Shown here: positions 56,701 through 64,000 of the stretch, piece after piece
Layout: every line of letters begins with the position of its first letter
How positions within the stretch are numbered: the first letter of the stretch is position 1
Virus record (IMG/VR): IMGVR_UViG_3300007512_000009
Location: 1 to 64,000 of that record
Origin: a virus
Reading direction: 5' to 3' (one strand)
DNA: 64,000 nt
Program-made: the position numbers and the translations under genes
Notes under the pieces: generated by a model
Database searches by the model: none
Seen by the model: the letters and a program-made list of their open reading frames with translations, nothing else
Told to the model about the DNA's origin: nothing

Positions 56701-58866
56701 AAATTTGATGTTAACACATTACCTTCAGGGTTAACATTGACTTCTGGTAGAGTTGTAACTTACGACTTCACAGAAGAGAAGGCACTAGGTGTATCGTTTG
56801 GTACTAGTTCGCTGAAAGTCAACCCTTATGGTAATACAGATTTCTTAGGTTATCTAAAACTAAATCCTGCATCTGATTTTTGGTATGATACAGAAACCAA
56901 TCCAGAGGTTTTGGTCAATTCATTTGGTGAAAACAACCAATATCAAACAACAGGGAACGCATGGCAAGCAGGACGTTCTGCGGGTTGGGGTAGCGAATAT
57001 GGTGAATGGAGAAGTCACTGGTTGGGTTCAGAAGAGTTGAATGAAACCATGTCGAAAGTAGACCCCTTAGACAGAAATTATAAATTACCAGTAAAATCAG
57101 CAAGGGCCCAGTTACCTGACAGAGTTCTAAGAGAATCTAACGATAGAACAGTGGATGAAAGTATTGTTCCTTATATGAGGTCAGTAGGTGTTACTTTTGA
57201 TGCTACTGGTTTATTGCCTGGTTCAACAGTTTATGCTTTATTTGATGGTGTATTGGTGGGTGCATCCGGCACAGGTTACTCGGTTAGTAGTCAAGGTGCA
57301 GTTAGCGGTAGAGTTACAGTTGGTAACTCCTATTTAACAGGTGAGAAGACATTTAGATTAACAAACAGTAATACAGACACTTTAAGTAGTACAACAACTG
57401 CAGCCGATGCTAAATTCTATTCACAAGGTTTGTTAAATAGCAAAAGTTCTAATATCATCTCAGATAGACCTGCTATGTCTAGAAGGAAATCTGTTAACAG
57501 CGATAGCATCATTAGCGGACCATATTTGAACACAGTGGATGGTAATTATTCTTCTGTTCAAAACGGATTAGACCCTCTAACACAAGAAATAATTGTGGAT
57601 GCGGGTGCTTTCCCTCAAGGTGTATTCTTAAGTAGTGTTGAGTTATTCTTTAAGAAAGCAGATACTTCTTTACCAGTAACAATCGACATCAGACCCGTTG
57701 TTAATGGTGCACCACACGATTTCTTAGTAGTACCTCATTCAGAAGTTACAGTATTACCAACTACAACTTCGGACGGGCCTAATGGTGGATTAGGAACTAA
57801 ATTTAGTTTTGAATCACCAGTTTATTTACCGCCTGGAAATTGGGCTATCGGTATAATGTCTAATAGTAGCAATAATATATTGTTTAAGGCAGAAGTTGGT
57901 AATGTTTGGTTAGATATAGATGGTACACAAAATGCAAACTCAGACATCTATGGTGGTATGGGATACGGTAATGGAATTCGCCCAGGCAAAATGTTTAAAC
58001 CTTTAAATAATGGTTCTAGACAAAGTAGCAGTCTTGAAAGTGTTACCATGAATGTTCATAGGTGCAGTTTCAGTGGTGGTTCTTTAACCAAAGAACAAAG
58101 AACTCTAATATTAGATGCTACAATGTCATCAGGTTCAACAGCATATGGTCATATAGCAAACGTTGTTAGCAATGACCAGTTATTTACATCAAGTAGCGTA
58201 AGACCTATTTATGATTTGAAGGTCAATGGTGTTAGGTATTCTGGTATTATACCAAATAAAGATGTTACTTTAGTGAAACAAGAAACAATAGATGAAACAG
58301 GTGATATGCAATTAGAGGTAGAATATGGTAGCACTACATCTTCCCTATTAACCCCTGTGTTAGATATGGATAGGATTGGGTCGGTGTTAATCCATGATAG
58401 ATTTACTTGGGCTGTAGTTGGTGCTGATACTGGTTCGGTTCTAGGTGAAACACAAAAGAACTCTGCAGGAGCACCTACTATTGCAAGATATGTATCCAAA
58501 AAATTACATTTTGGTAATTTGATTGCTGACGATTTGAGGGTCTATCTAGACATTGCTCGAAATCAAGGACATGTCAAAGTATTCGCTAAGGTAAACAACG
58601 ATGATGAAGATTTTAACAATATAAAATGGGTTCAACTATATAAGGATGGTGATGCTGAAAAGGAATGGTGGACCGACAGCCAAGCGGAAGTGCTAACACC
58701 AATAGAATTCATGCCGCAGTCCAGTCCAGTTGTCACTTCTTTAGGTGAATTTGATGTTTATGCAATCAAGATTGTGATATTTGGTAGCGATTTGGGTGAA
58801 GGGGATGCAACAGGGATGCCAACAATCAAGAATTTGAGAGCGGTAGCACTAAAGTCTACGGTTTAA
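53791..58866 (+). CDS. giant baseplate protein, gp10/DUF4815-like
   Basis: 1691 residues, the longest gene here. N-terminus YDDYDEDKRFLRSLFKPGVA then IQARELTQLQTVLQTQIERM is the DUF4815 start found in T4-like marine phages at the gp10 position. The body is repeated beta-strand modules; residues 1300-1500 include LPVTIDIRPVVNGAPHDFLV and WAIGIMSNSSNN, a carbohydrate-binding-like sandwich. It probably links the wedge to fibres. Confidence 0.75.
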   Translation: MPQNYDAQLFNKTPYYDDYDEDKRFLRSLFKPGVAIQARELTQLQTVLQTQIERMGSHIFDNGAVIAGGGIAESKINYARLGTADALTSTALSSLVGQQIYDPNHINGVVLHVLSGSTLSSDPNQVVFYQYTSNGIFTEGTQIGTTGSDSVGVTFSIANSGTTAPSIGADANIFTVDDGIFYVDGYFIRNSKQSAVPYYTTGNYSATTGDSRYRGFGSPTSSVGWSVERTVTDHNGDVSLRDPSAGFNNYNAPGADRYTVNLTLSHVPFDGSIGSASGLTFDNKDFVELVRVVGGSSTKTVKYTDYAEIEETFARRTFDESGNYTVNAPKLRVISHGSVFSPSDSTKFAVGIDPNKSYVGGFEVDTQSVAYLEVDKTRDIGEVPAYGENLDTALGNYVLVNRTDVDGGFGGASQGDFNESALAMSKQRSFSIWKDFSISGTSIGSCNLRTIVNNPDDKNLKAYLFNVGMSSDGASGYKFSSAGYLVADDTGSGHTGATGVFFKLKADASGWTGPHDAGKRSLIFPVANNKTIGKSGPAYESKYNSKFVVQKTSTAHFSSDADGSTVSMSDSIGLLDADDDNYVVWFGATSDTYTGVSASILDPSEYNIKIYGADSTNAKFVLSLVGMSGPADGSTASILHPVIYNSNRITTNTGQKVYRTLTQTTQSSTTVSTSETVYFNGATSAKFILNHAHVYDVKEVSNEGNDIALSDITIEDGQRQSAFHRSSVYIPVSSLVLVGSEYRCLFTYDYYAHSGIGPVTVNSYPDSYEDVPEFNDPDSGKILKLREHIDFRPVQNSDNTYTEFGIPFFKNNNSYSQIGYSYYLPRIDKISLCKDRTYRVIKGVPSINPQSPQTSSEDMDLYLLKIKPYVFNLGKDVDAKYIDNRRFTMKTIGELENQVENVERDRHLESMYTSAVALGAAVTSTTLIEEGTLIDDFSGHAFGDVSNRDNNCSMDFKDRGLKAPFTTNALKFDVNTLPSGLTLTSGRVVTYDFTEEKALGVSFGTSSLKVNPYGNTDFLGYLKLNPASDFWYDTETNPEVLVNSFGENNQYQTTGNAWQAGRSAGWGSEYGEWRSHWLGSEELNETMSKVDPLDRNYKLPVKSARAQLPDRVLRESNDRTVDESIVPYMRSVGVTFDATGLLPGSTVYALFDGVLVGASGTGYSVSSQGAVSGRVTVGNSYLTGEKTFRLTNSNTDTLSSTTTAADAKFYSQGLLNSKSSNIISDRPAMSRRKSVNSDSIISGPYLNTVDGNYSSVQNGLDPLTQEIIVDAGAFPQGVFLSSVELFFKKADTSLPVTIDIRPVVNGAPHDFLVVPHSEVTVLPTTTSDGPNGGLGTKFSFESPVYLPPGNWAIGIMSNSSNNILFKAEVGNVWLDIDGTQNANSDIYGGMGYGNGIRPGKMFKPLNNGSRQSSSLESVTMNVHRCSFSGGSLTKEQRTLILDATMSSGSTAYGHIANVVSNDQLFTSSSVRPIYDLKVNGVRYSGIIPNKDVTLVKQETIDETGDMQLEVEYGSTTSSLLTPVLDMDRIGSVLIHDRFTWAVVGADTGSVLGETQKNSAGAPTIARYVSKKLHFGNLIADDLRVYLDIARNQGHVKVFAKVNNDDEDFNNIKWVQLYKDGDAEKEWWTDSQAEVLTPIEFMPQSSPVVTSLGEFDVYAIKIVIFGSDLGEGDATGMPTIKNLRAVALKSTV

Positions 58867-58874
58867 AAAGAAGA

Positions 58875-58882
58875 TATAAATA
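58875..58882 (+). promoter_or_regulatory. T4-type late promoter
   Basis: Exact TATAAATA just after the preceding stop and 21 bases before the ATG at 58904; AATAGGAAAA between serves as ribosome site. Confidence 0.8.
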
Positions 58883-58903
58883 CTAATAGGAAAATAGTAA
58901 AAA

Positions 58904-60382
58904 ATGGGAACATCGACAACAACACCACCTTCAGGAACAACATCAGACCCAGTACCTAGTCTGTATTTGTCTGATACATTTTATACATGGTATAATAATA
59001 CCAATGATTTGATTAACAAAGTAAATCCGATTGAGGTCTATACCATTCGTGGTATTACTCATAGTGACCATAGTGTTACCTATCAAGCAGGTGGTACTAA
59101 TGATTTCGAAGGTGTTACCCTTGATGATTTAGGAAATGGTAACTGGAGAATTGGTTACATCCTTCCAGAGAAGATTACTGGTGGTCATACTTGGTATCAA
59201 CATGCTGATTTTAAAAAGGGCCCATCTGGTCACATTGCAAATAGTTTTTGTGGTAGAACTGGTGAAATCGTTGGTGCGAATACCGTAAGTGGTAGATATC
59301 CAGAAATAACTGGTGGTACAGGTAATATTACTGGTTGTGTCATCGAAATTAATAGTCTTTTGGCATCAGCAGGTGGTACTATCTCCCTTACTGCGGGTGA
59401 CATTTCTGGTTCTCTTGGACGTGCTACTGGCCCACAAGGTTACATATTAGGTTCGACTGTTGATGGGTCACCAATCCAAGAACCAATCAGATTGTTCCAA
59501 GGTTACGTTGATACCTTACAGGATGCTTTGTTTTTGGTAGGACATGCGGGTGACACAGCAGGTATTGGTTCTCCACCGAGAGCAGTATTCGGTAGCAGTA
59601 CAGTACCTTCTCACCCAAGCCATTCGAGTTCTTTGGTAACAATTGATTCGATAGGTATGTCTGGTGCTTCATATGACCAACACGGTCTTGTAATTAGCCA
59701 AAACCTCAATAAAGGGTATCATATTAAGTCCTCCACTGGTGGATTTGGTCTAGCGGCCTCTGGAGGCGTCTACATTGATATTCAAAGCGGTGCAGGTAAC
59801 ACTGGTTCATTTGTTATCAAAAAATCTACTGTTGCAGAATCTGGATACTCTGCAGGTACTGAATTGTTTAAAATAGACCCCGACAGTACCATGCATTTAA
59901 CCAATATAATTCAGGATTCTGCAAGCAACACAGCAACTGGCGTATCGGCTGGATATTTTTTAATTTCTGATGCTAACAGTAAAATGGTATGGAAGAATGC
60001 ACCAGAGGGTGCATGGGAGTATTCTACTGACTCTGTCATAGAGAATGCACAATGGTTCAAACTGAATAATGTTCCTGATAATGTCATAGGGTCGACCGAT
60101 AGTCACATGTTAACAGTTTATTGGAGTAATGGTTCAGCCCAAGGTCAATATTCCCCAACTGGTACAATGAAGGTGCAAACCACGGCCGACAGTGCCGACG
60201 CAGTTACCATTTCAAATACAGTAACATTCCACGGAAACGGCTCTAATGATGGCGGAGGTACTATAATTAACAAAGTATTTGGCGAAAAAACGATGCTTGT
60301 TGAACCCAATGGTCATGCTGGCCAGTTCTATATCTATCACAGCCCAAGAGGTGGAAACCTTGAATACTATATATGGTCATAA
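58904..60382 (+). CDS. virion fibre-type protein
   Basis: 492 residues. LSDTFYTWYNNTNDLINKVN near residue 20 is the standard start of phage fibre-attachment proteins (LSDTF..W...TN..I). Beta-rich, Gly/Ser-rich body; the end YIYHSPRGGNLEYYIWS resembles a fibre tip. Has its own late promoter. Might be a short tail fibre or whisker. Confidence 0.6.
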   Translation: MGTSTTTPPSGTTSDPVPSLYLSDTFYTWYNNTNDLINKVNPIEVYTIRGITHSDHSVTYQAGGTNDFEGVTLDDLGNGNWRIGYILPEKITGGHTWYQHADFKKGPSGHIANSFCGRTGEIVGANTVSGRYPEITGGTGNITGCVIEINSLLASAGGTISLTAGDISGSLGRATGPQGYILGSTVDGSPIQEPIRLFQGYVDTLQDALFLVGHAGDTAGIGSPPRAVFGSSTVPSHPSHSSSLVTIDSIGMSGASYDQHGLVISQNLNKGYHIKSSTGGFGLAASGGVYIDIQSGAGNTGSFVIKKSTVAESGYSAGTELFKIDPDSTMHLTNIIQDSASNTATGVSAGYFLISDANSKMVWKNAPEGAWEYSTDSVIENAQWFKLNNVPDNVIGSTDSHMLTVYWSNGSAQGQYSPTGTMKVQTTADSADAVTISNTVTFHGNGSNDGGGTIINKVFGEKTMLVEPNGHAGQFYIYHSPRGGNLEYYIWS

Positions 60383-60417
60383 CAAAAATGAAAAAAAGGT
60401 TAAATTAATAAAAAAAT

Positions 60418-61425
60418 ATGGCATCAAAAACAATAAGATATAGTTATTTACTAACAGGTGGTAGAGTGAGTGGCGGCTCTGGTGGAACACCAGACAACGA
60501 TGACCTTACCGAACATGGTGCGAGTACGTATAGAACATATACTGTAGGTATCGATGATAAATTTTCAAAAGGAGATTCTAAACGAGCAAGAGGCAGTGTG
60601 ATGGAAGCACTTGGACCATATCCATATGGAACAGAATATATATTATACGCTGAAGGTGGATGCGGTGATTTTGTTTTGGGTACTACTTGCCAACAGCAAG
60701 TTGGTGGTGAAACATTAAATGCAATAGTGACATTATGGGAACACACTACTAGCCATAACTTTAACATTTGGCCAGGTAATACAAATGGATATATTCTTGG
60801 TATAGCAAATGTTGGCCCGACTGGTGGTACAGGACTCAACGGGCCGACGGGGCCTGGACACAGTGGTGGTTACACAGCCAATAGTGCAGGTACTGGTGGA
60901 AAAGTTTTTCATGGTACTACACATGGTTGGTCTGGTGGTGGTTGTTCTTGGGATGTTAGGGACATAAATAGAATAATAAATCCAGACGATTACAGAACTG
61001 TATGTACAGATTTCGAAATAGATGCTATCACCCAAGGTATTGATTATACTGCTTTATTATATAATGAAAGTGGTAATACACTGGATTTGACCAACACCAT
61101 TACCCACATGGAAGAGTTAAAACATAAAATATATAACAACCACACTATTTACGGTACTGCCAATGCGAATTTTTCTATAAGTGGATGTGTAATAATGGAT
61201 TCCAACGGAGATTCTTTTACTATAAATGCTATTTCAGGTGGAACACCAGATAATGGTAATGTATCTCAGTTTACTACTCTTTATTATCATTGGTCTATAG
61301 CCGATGATGCATTTGATGTAATTAGAGATGGAATTCTTTCTGACTATACAGCAGGAACTGGTGGTAGCCAAGGAGCATTAGATTCTGTTCATAAATTACG
61401 AACACTATACGATAGCAGGAATTGA
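60418..61425 (+). CDS. virion protein with collagen-like segment
   Basis: 335 residues. Residues 120-155 have NVGPTGGTGLNGPTGPGHSG, a collagen-like tract. The C-terminal part (INRIINPDDYRTVCTDFEID then LYNESGNTLDLTNTITHMEE) is helical. Lies between the fibre-type gene and gp13, where T4 has gp12 and wac. Role unknown; a neck or fibre protein is likely. Confidence 0.55.
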   Translation: MASKTIRYSYLLTGGRVSGGSGGTPDNDDLTEHGASTYRTYTVGIDDKFSKGDSKRARGSVMEALGPYPYGTEYILYAEGGCGDFVLGTTCQQQVGGETLNAIVTLWEHTTSHNFNIWPGNTNGYILGIANVGPTGGTGLNGPTGPGHSGGYTANSAGTGGKVFHGTTHGWSGGGCSWDVRDINRIINPDDYRTVCTDFEIDAITQGIDYTALLYNESGNTLDLTNTITHMEELKHKIYNNHTIYGTANANFSISGCVIMDSNGDSFTINAISGGTPDNGNVSQFTTLYYHWSIADDAFDVIRDGILSDYTAGTGGSQGALDSVHKLRTLYDSRN

Positions 61426-61434
61426 ACATAAAAT

Positions 61435-62184
61435 ATGGCTACACCAACATCCAGACAGACTCTTAAAGAATACTCACTACGAAGGTTGGGTCATCCTGTC
61501 ATCGAAATTAATATTGATGACTCTCAGATGGAAGATAACCTTGATGATGCTATCCAATTCTTCCAAGAATACCACTTTGATGGTGTGCTTCAAGTATATT
61601 TAAAACACCAAGTCACATCAAGTGATATAACTAATGGTTATATAGACATGGATGCTGTTGATTCGAATGTAGTTTCTGTAACTAAACTATTCAATCTCGC
61701 TGTAAATTCAGTAAATCTCTTCGATGTTTCCTACCAACTTGCATTGAACGACTTCTTTGGTACTTTTACTTCAGGTACTTTAACTAATTACACACTAAAC
61801 AAGCAACACCTAGAAATGTTGGAAGACATTTTAGACCCAGAAAAGAATATACGATTTAATAAGGTGCAAAATAGATTATATGGTGATTTTAATTGGAGCG
61901 ATGATTTGGATGCTGATGATTATCTTGTTATAGAAGCATATTCAAAGTTAGACCCAGAAACTTATACAGAAATTTATAATGATAGACTATTAAAAAAATA
62001 TACTACTGCATTATTTAAAAGAACATGGGGCAGTAACTTATCGAAATTTGAAGGTGTTCAATTGCCTGGCGGAATCCAATTTAACGGTCAAAGGATTTTG
62101 GATGAGGCTAGAGAAGAAATTCAAAAGATAGAAGAAGAGGTGCAAGAAACTTATGAATTACCACCAGACTTCAGTGTAGGATAA
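61435..62184 (+). CDS. 13: neck protein gp13
   Basis: 249 residues. LKEYSLRRLGHPVIEINIDD and QMEDNLDDAIQFFQEYHFDG are the hallmark of gp13, which with gp14 closes the filled head and binds the tail. YNDRLLKKYTTALFKRTWGS near the end is also conserved. Confidence 0.9.
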   Translation: MATPTSRQTLKEYSLRRLGHPVIEINIDDSQMEDNLDDAIQFFQEYHFDGVLQVYLKHQVTSSDITNGYIDMDAVDSNVVSVTKLFNLAVNSVNLFDVSYQLALNDFFGTFTSGTLTNYTLNKQHLEMLEDILDPEKNIRFNKVQNRLYGDFNWSDDLDADDYLVIEAYSKLDPETYTEIYNDRLLKKYTTALFKRTWGSNLSKFEGVQLPGGIQFNGQRILDEAREEIQKIEEEVQETYELPPDFSVG

Positions 62185-62203
62185 AAGGGGTTAAATAACA
62201 TTT

Positions 62204-63076
62204 ATGGCTATTAATCCACATTTTAAACCCCAAAAAGGTGAACAAGATATAATTGAAGACTTGACCGTAGAAACGATTAAAATTCACGGTCATGATTTTA
62301 TATATTTACCAAGAACACTAGTTAAAGAAGATGAATTGTTTGGTGAAGATGTACTATCTAAATTCACCAATGGGATAGAGTTGGAAATGTATATTGAATC
62401 TGTAGACGGATTTGAGGGCGAAGGTGATTTTATCTCTAAATTTGGTCTTGAAATTAGGGATTCGATGAGTTTGGTATTGTCTAAGAAAAGATTTACACAA
62501 GAGGTGACACCTGTAGTACCTACTGTTTTAACTCCTAGAGAGGGGGATTTGATTTATTTTCCCAAAACACAGGGTATTTTTGAAATCAAATTCGTAGAAC
62601 ATGAAAACCCATTCTACCAATTAAACAAACTATATACCTATAAACTTTCATGTGAGTTATTCCAATACAGTCAAGAAGATATCGATACTGGTTGGACAAA
62701 TGTGGATAAAATTGAATCCGACAGGATGGATTTTGTCGTTGAATTAACTATGACTGGTGGTGTAACTGGTACGTTTGAAACTGGTGAATATATATTTGAT
62801 AATGCAACGTATGCTACTTCAACCAACACCGCAGAAGTTATCAAATGGACATCTTCTACTAAGGTTATGCAAATTGCAGGTCAATCTGGTAATATCGGAC
62901 TGGTTGGGGTCACAGGACAATGTGGTGGATATGCAGTTGTCGGTTCTACAGCATCACCATCAACTACTACTGTCATCCCTACAGACACCTATTCCGATAA
63001 TAGGGATTTCCAAATTGAAGCAGATGATATATTTGACTTTACTGACCAAGACCCATTCTCAGAGGGTAATTATTAA
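62204..63076 (+). CDS. 14: neck protein gp14
   Basis: 290 residues. MAINPHFKPQKGEQDIIEDL, IKIHGHDFIYLPRTLVKEDE and DFISKFGLEIRDSMSLVLSK are typical of gp14. Residues 185-260 hold a Gly/Thr-rich insertion (GGVTGTFETGEYIFDNAT). Follows gp13 in the T4 order. Confidence 0.9.
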   Translation: MAINPHFKPQKGEQDIIEDLTVETIKIHGHDFIYLPRTLVKEDELFGEDVLSKFTNGIELEMYIESVDGFEGEGDFISKFGLEIRDSMSLVLSKKRFTQEVTPVVPTVLTPREGDLIYFPKTQGIFEIKFVEHENPFYQLNKLYTYKLSCELFQYSQEDIDTGWTNVDKIESDRMDFVVELTMTGGVTGTFETGEYIFDNATYATSTNTAEVIKWTSSTKVMQIAGQSGNIGLVGVTGQCGGYAVVGSTASPSTTTVIPTDTYSDNRDFQIEADDIFDFTDQDPFSEGNY

Positions 63077-63918
63077 TGTTTGAGATTTTTTATAACAAAG
63101 CAGTAAGAAAACTCACAGTAGCAATGGGTTCTCTGTTCAACAATATTCATGTTGTAAGAACCGATGCTGATGGTGATATCACATCTCAAATTCGTGTACC
63201 CTTAGGTTACGGGCCGAAAGAAAAATGGATTAGAAGACTTAGAGAATCCAACTCTCTTGCGGATGATACTAATGATGTAGAAATTACTTTACCGAGATTA
63301 AGTTTCGAAATGAATAGTATCCATTATGACCCTGCTAGAAAGAAAAATACCATGCAAAAAAGATGGTATAGACACACCGATAATACTAAATTATATACAA
63401 ACTACATAGAAGTACCCTATGATTTTGAGTTTAGTGTTACTGCTATGGTGAAATTTATGGAAGATGGGTTGTGTATTATGGAGCAAATTTTACCATATTT
63501 CACTCCTGAGTTTACTGTTACTATCAACTTTAATGACATTAATCAATCTGTTGATATCCCTATTATCCTTAACTCTGTAGAAGTGAATGAAGAATATGAA
63601 GGTGATTTTGATGCACGAAGATTGATTACTTTTGACATGTCGTTCACAGCGAAATCCAACGTGTTTGGCCCAACAAAAACAAGCCAACCTATTCAAACAG
63701 CAATTGCTACTATCTGGGAGCCAAATTCATTCTACCACGATGGTACATCTCTTGGTATGTCTGGTACAACTGCAGCCATGTCCAAACTTACTGTCGGTGT
63801 TACGGGACCAAGTGGTGCGTCTTCTGGTGTGGATACCTTCACTGGATTTACTGTGGGAACTAGAGTTTATGGTATGACTGGAGAAGATGGTATAAGTCTT
63901 GATGGAACTAATTTATGA
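63076..63918 (+). CDS. 15: tail terminator / sheath stabiliser gp15
   Basis: 280 residues. FYNKAVRKLTVAMGSLFNNI, RVPLGYGPKEKWIRRLRESN and PYDFEFSVTAMVKFMEDGLC belong to the gp15 family, which caps the finished tail and joins it to the neck. GAGGG ribosome site; overlaps the next start. Confidence 0.9.
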   Translation: MFEIFYNKAVRKLTVAMGSLFNNIHVVRTDADGDITSQIRVPLGYGPKEKWIRRLRESNSLADDTNDVEITLPRLSFEMNSIHYDPARKKNTMQKRWYRHTDNTKLYTNYIEVPYDFEFSVTAMVKFMEDGLCIMEQILPYFTPEFTVTINFNDINQSVDIPIILNSVEVNEEYEGDFDARRLITFDMSFTAKSNVFGPTKTSQPIQTAIATIWEPNSFYHDGTSLGMSGTTAAMSKLTVGVTGPSGASSGVDTFTGFTVGTRVYGMTGEDGISLDGTNL

Positions 63919-64000
63919 GTGATAATGATAAAAAGAAAAGTGTTAATGAAAAAATTGCAGATGCTCTCGATATAAACCTTGATAATGATAAAACAAAACC
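63915..64000 (+). CDS. 16: start of gp16-like small terminase, 3' end outside window
   Basis: ATGA overlap with gp15. Visible: MSDNDKKKSVNEKIADALDI and then NLDNDKTKP. The position after gp15 and the short acidic/basic start with EKIADALDI fit the small terminase subunit of T4-like phages. Only 28 codons are visible. Confidence 0.6.
   Translation, partial: MSDNDKKKSVNEKIADALDINLDNDKTK

Noticed and set aside
1-64000. tRNA genes, CRISPR arrays, insertion sequences and integrase or attachment sites
   Set aside because: No cloverleaf with a TTCGA-type arm, no regularly spaced direct repeats, no transposase or integrase signature was seen on reading both strands. The palindrome array at 20.4 kb is too short and irregular to be a CRISPR.

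Overview
The window is a contiguous piece of a T4-like myovirus genome (tailed phage, AT-rich, tightly packed genes). The evidence is a recognisable T4 neck and baseplate series (gp53, gp27-like, gp5-like, PAAR tip, gp25, gp6, gp7-like, gp8, gp10/DUF4815-like, then gp13, gp14, gp15 and the start of gp16), plus gp48, gp4, gp26, gp32 and gp33-like genes, and many exact copies of the T4 late promoter TATAAATA. Several conserved but unnamed proteins resemble those of marine T4-like cyanophages and pelagiphages. The host cannot be fixed from the sequence; strong consensus sigma70 promoters and lipoprotein signals suggest a Gram-negative bacterium.

Layout. 1-17.9 kb (+): about 25 mostly unfamiliar genes in overlapping chains. 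About twenty of them start with short leaders that look like the capsid-targeting sequence of the T4 internal proteins and carry an early [ILV]xE site, the type cut by the prohead protease gp21. I read this as a large set of proteins packed in the head and delivered with the DNA. Payloads include a ParB-like protein, a KxDG nucleotidyltransferase (ligase-like), a three-domain NMNAT / RimK ligase / RimB-type protease fusion, a 1237-residue mosaic protein with repeated candidate cleavage sites, and dockerin-like calcium loops. The segment also holds a lipoprotein with C-terminal membrane helices, overlapped by a second signal-peptide frame. 17.9-20.3 kb (-): RuvC-like resolvase, a 33-residue membrane peptide, a trypsin-like lipoprotein and a PLP-dependent enzyme. 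20.3-20.7 kb: a regulatory region with four 12-bp palindromes and a perfect sigma70 promoter. 20.7-29.4 kb (+): early/middle genes, namely CobS-like AAA+ ATPase, many small genes, a PurZ-type adenylosuccinate synthetase homologue (catalytic Asp replaced by Ser), an adenylate-kinase-like NMP kinase and a RecB-like nuclease. 29.4-31.8 kb (-): two virion proteins. 31.8-33.1 kb (+): gp33-like coactivator and gp32. 33.1-37.4 kb (-): gp4, a conserved virion protein, a tube-like protein, gp26 with a -1 frameshift extension, and the tape-measure candidate. 37.5-64 kb (+): baseplate, fibre, spike and neck genes.

Control. Early/middle genes are served by sigma70 promoters (TTGACA, 17-bp spacer, TATAAT), most with the -35 box laid over the upstream gene's stop codon. 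Late genes use TATAAATA; at several genes it lies only 4-7 bp from the start codon, predicting leaderless late mRNAs. The strongest leads are the leader-tagged cargo set, the gp26 frameshift, the three-domain fusion, the PurZ-type enzyme, the palindrome array and a 33-bp exact repeat shared by two unrelated virion genes.
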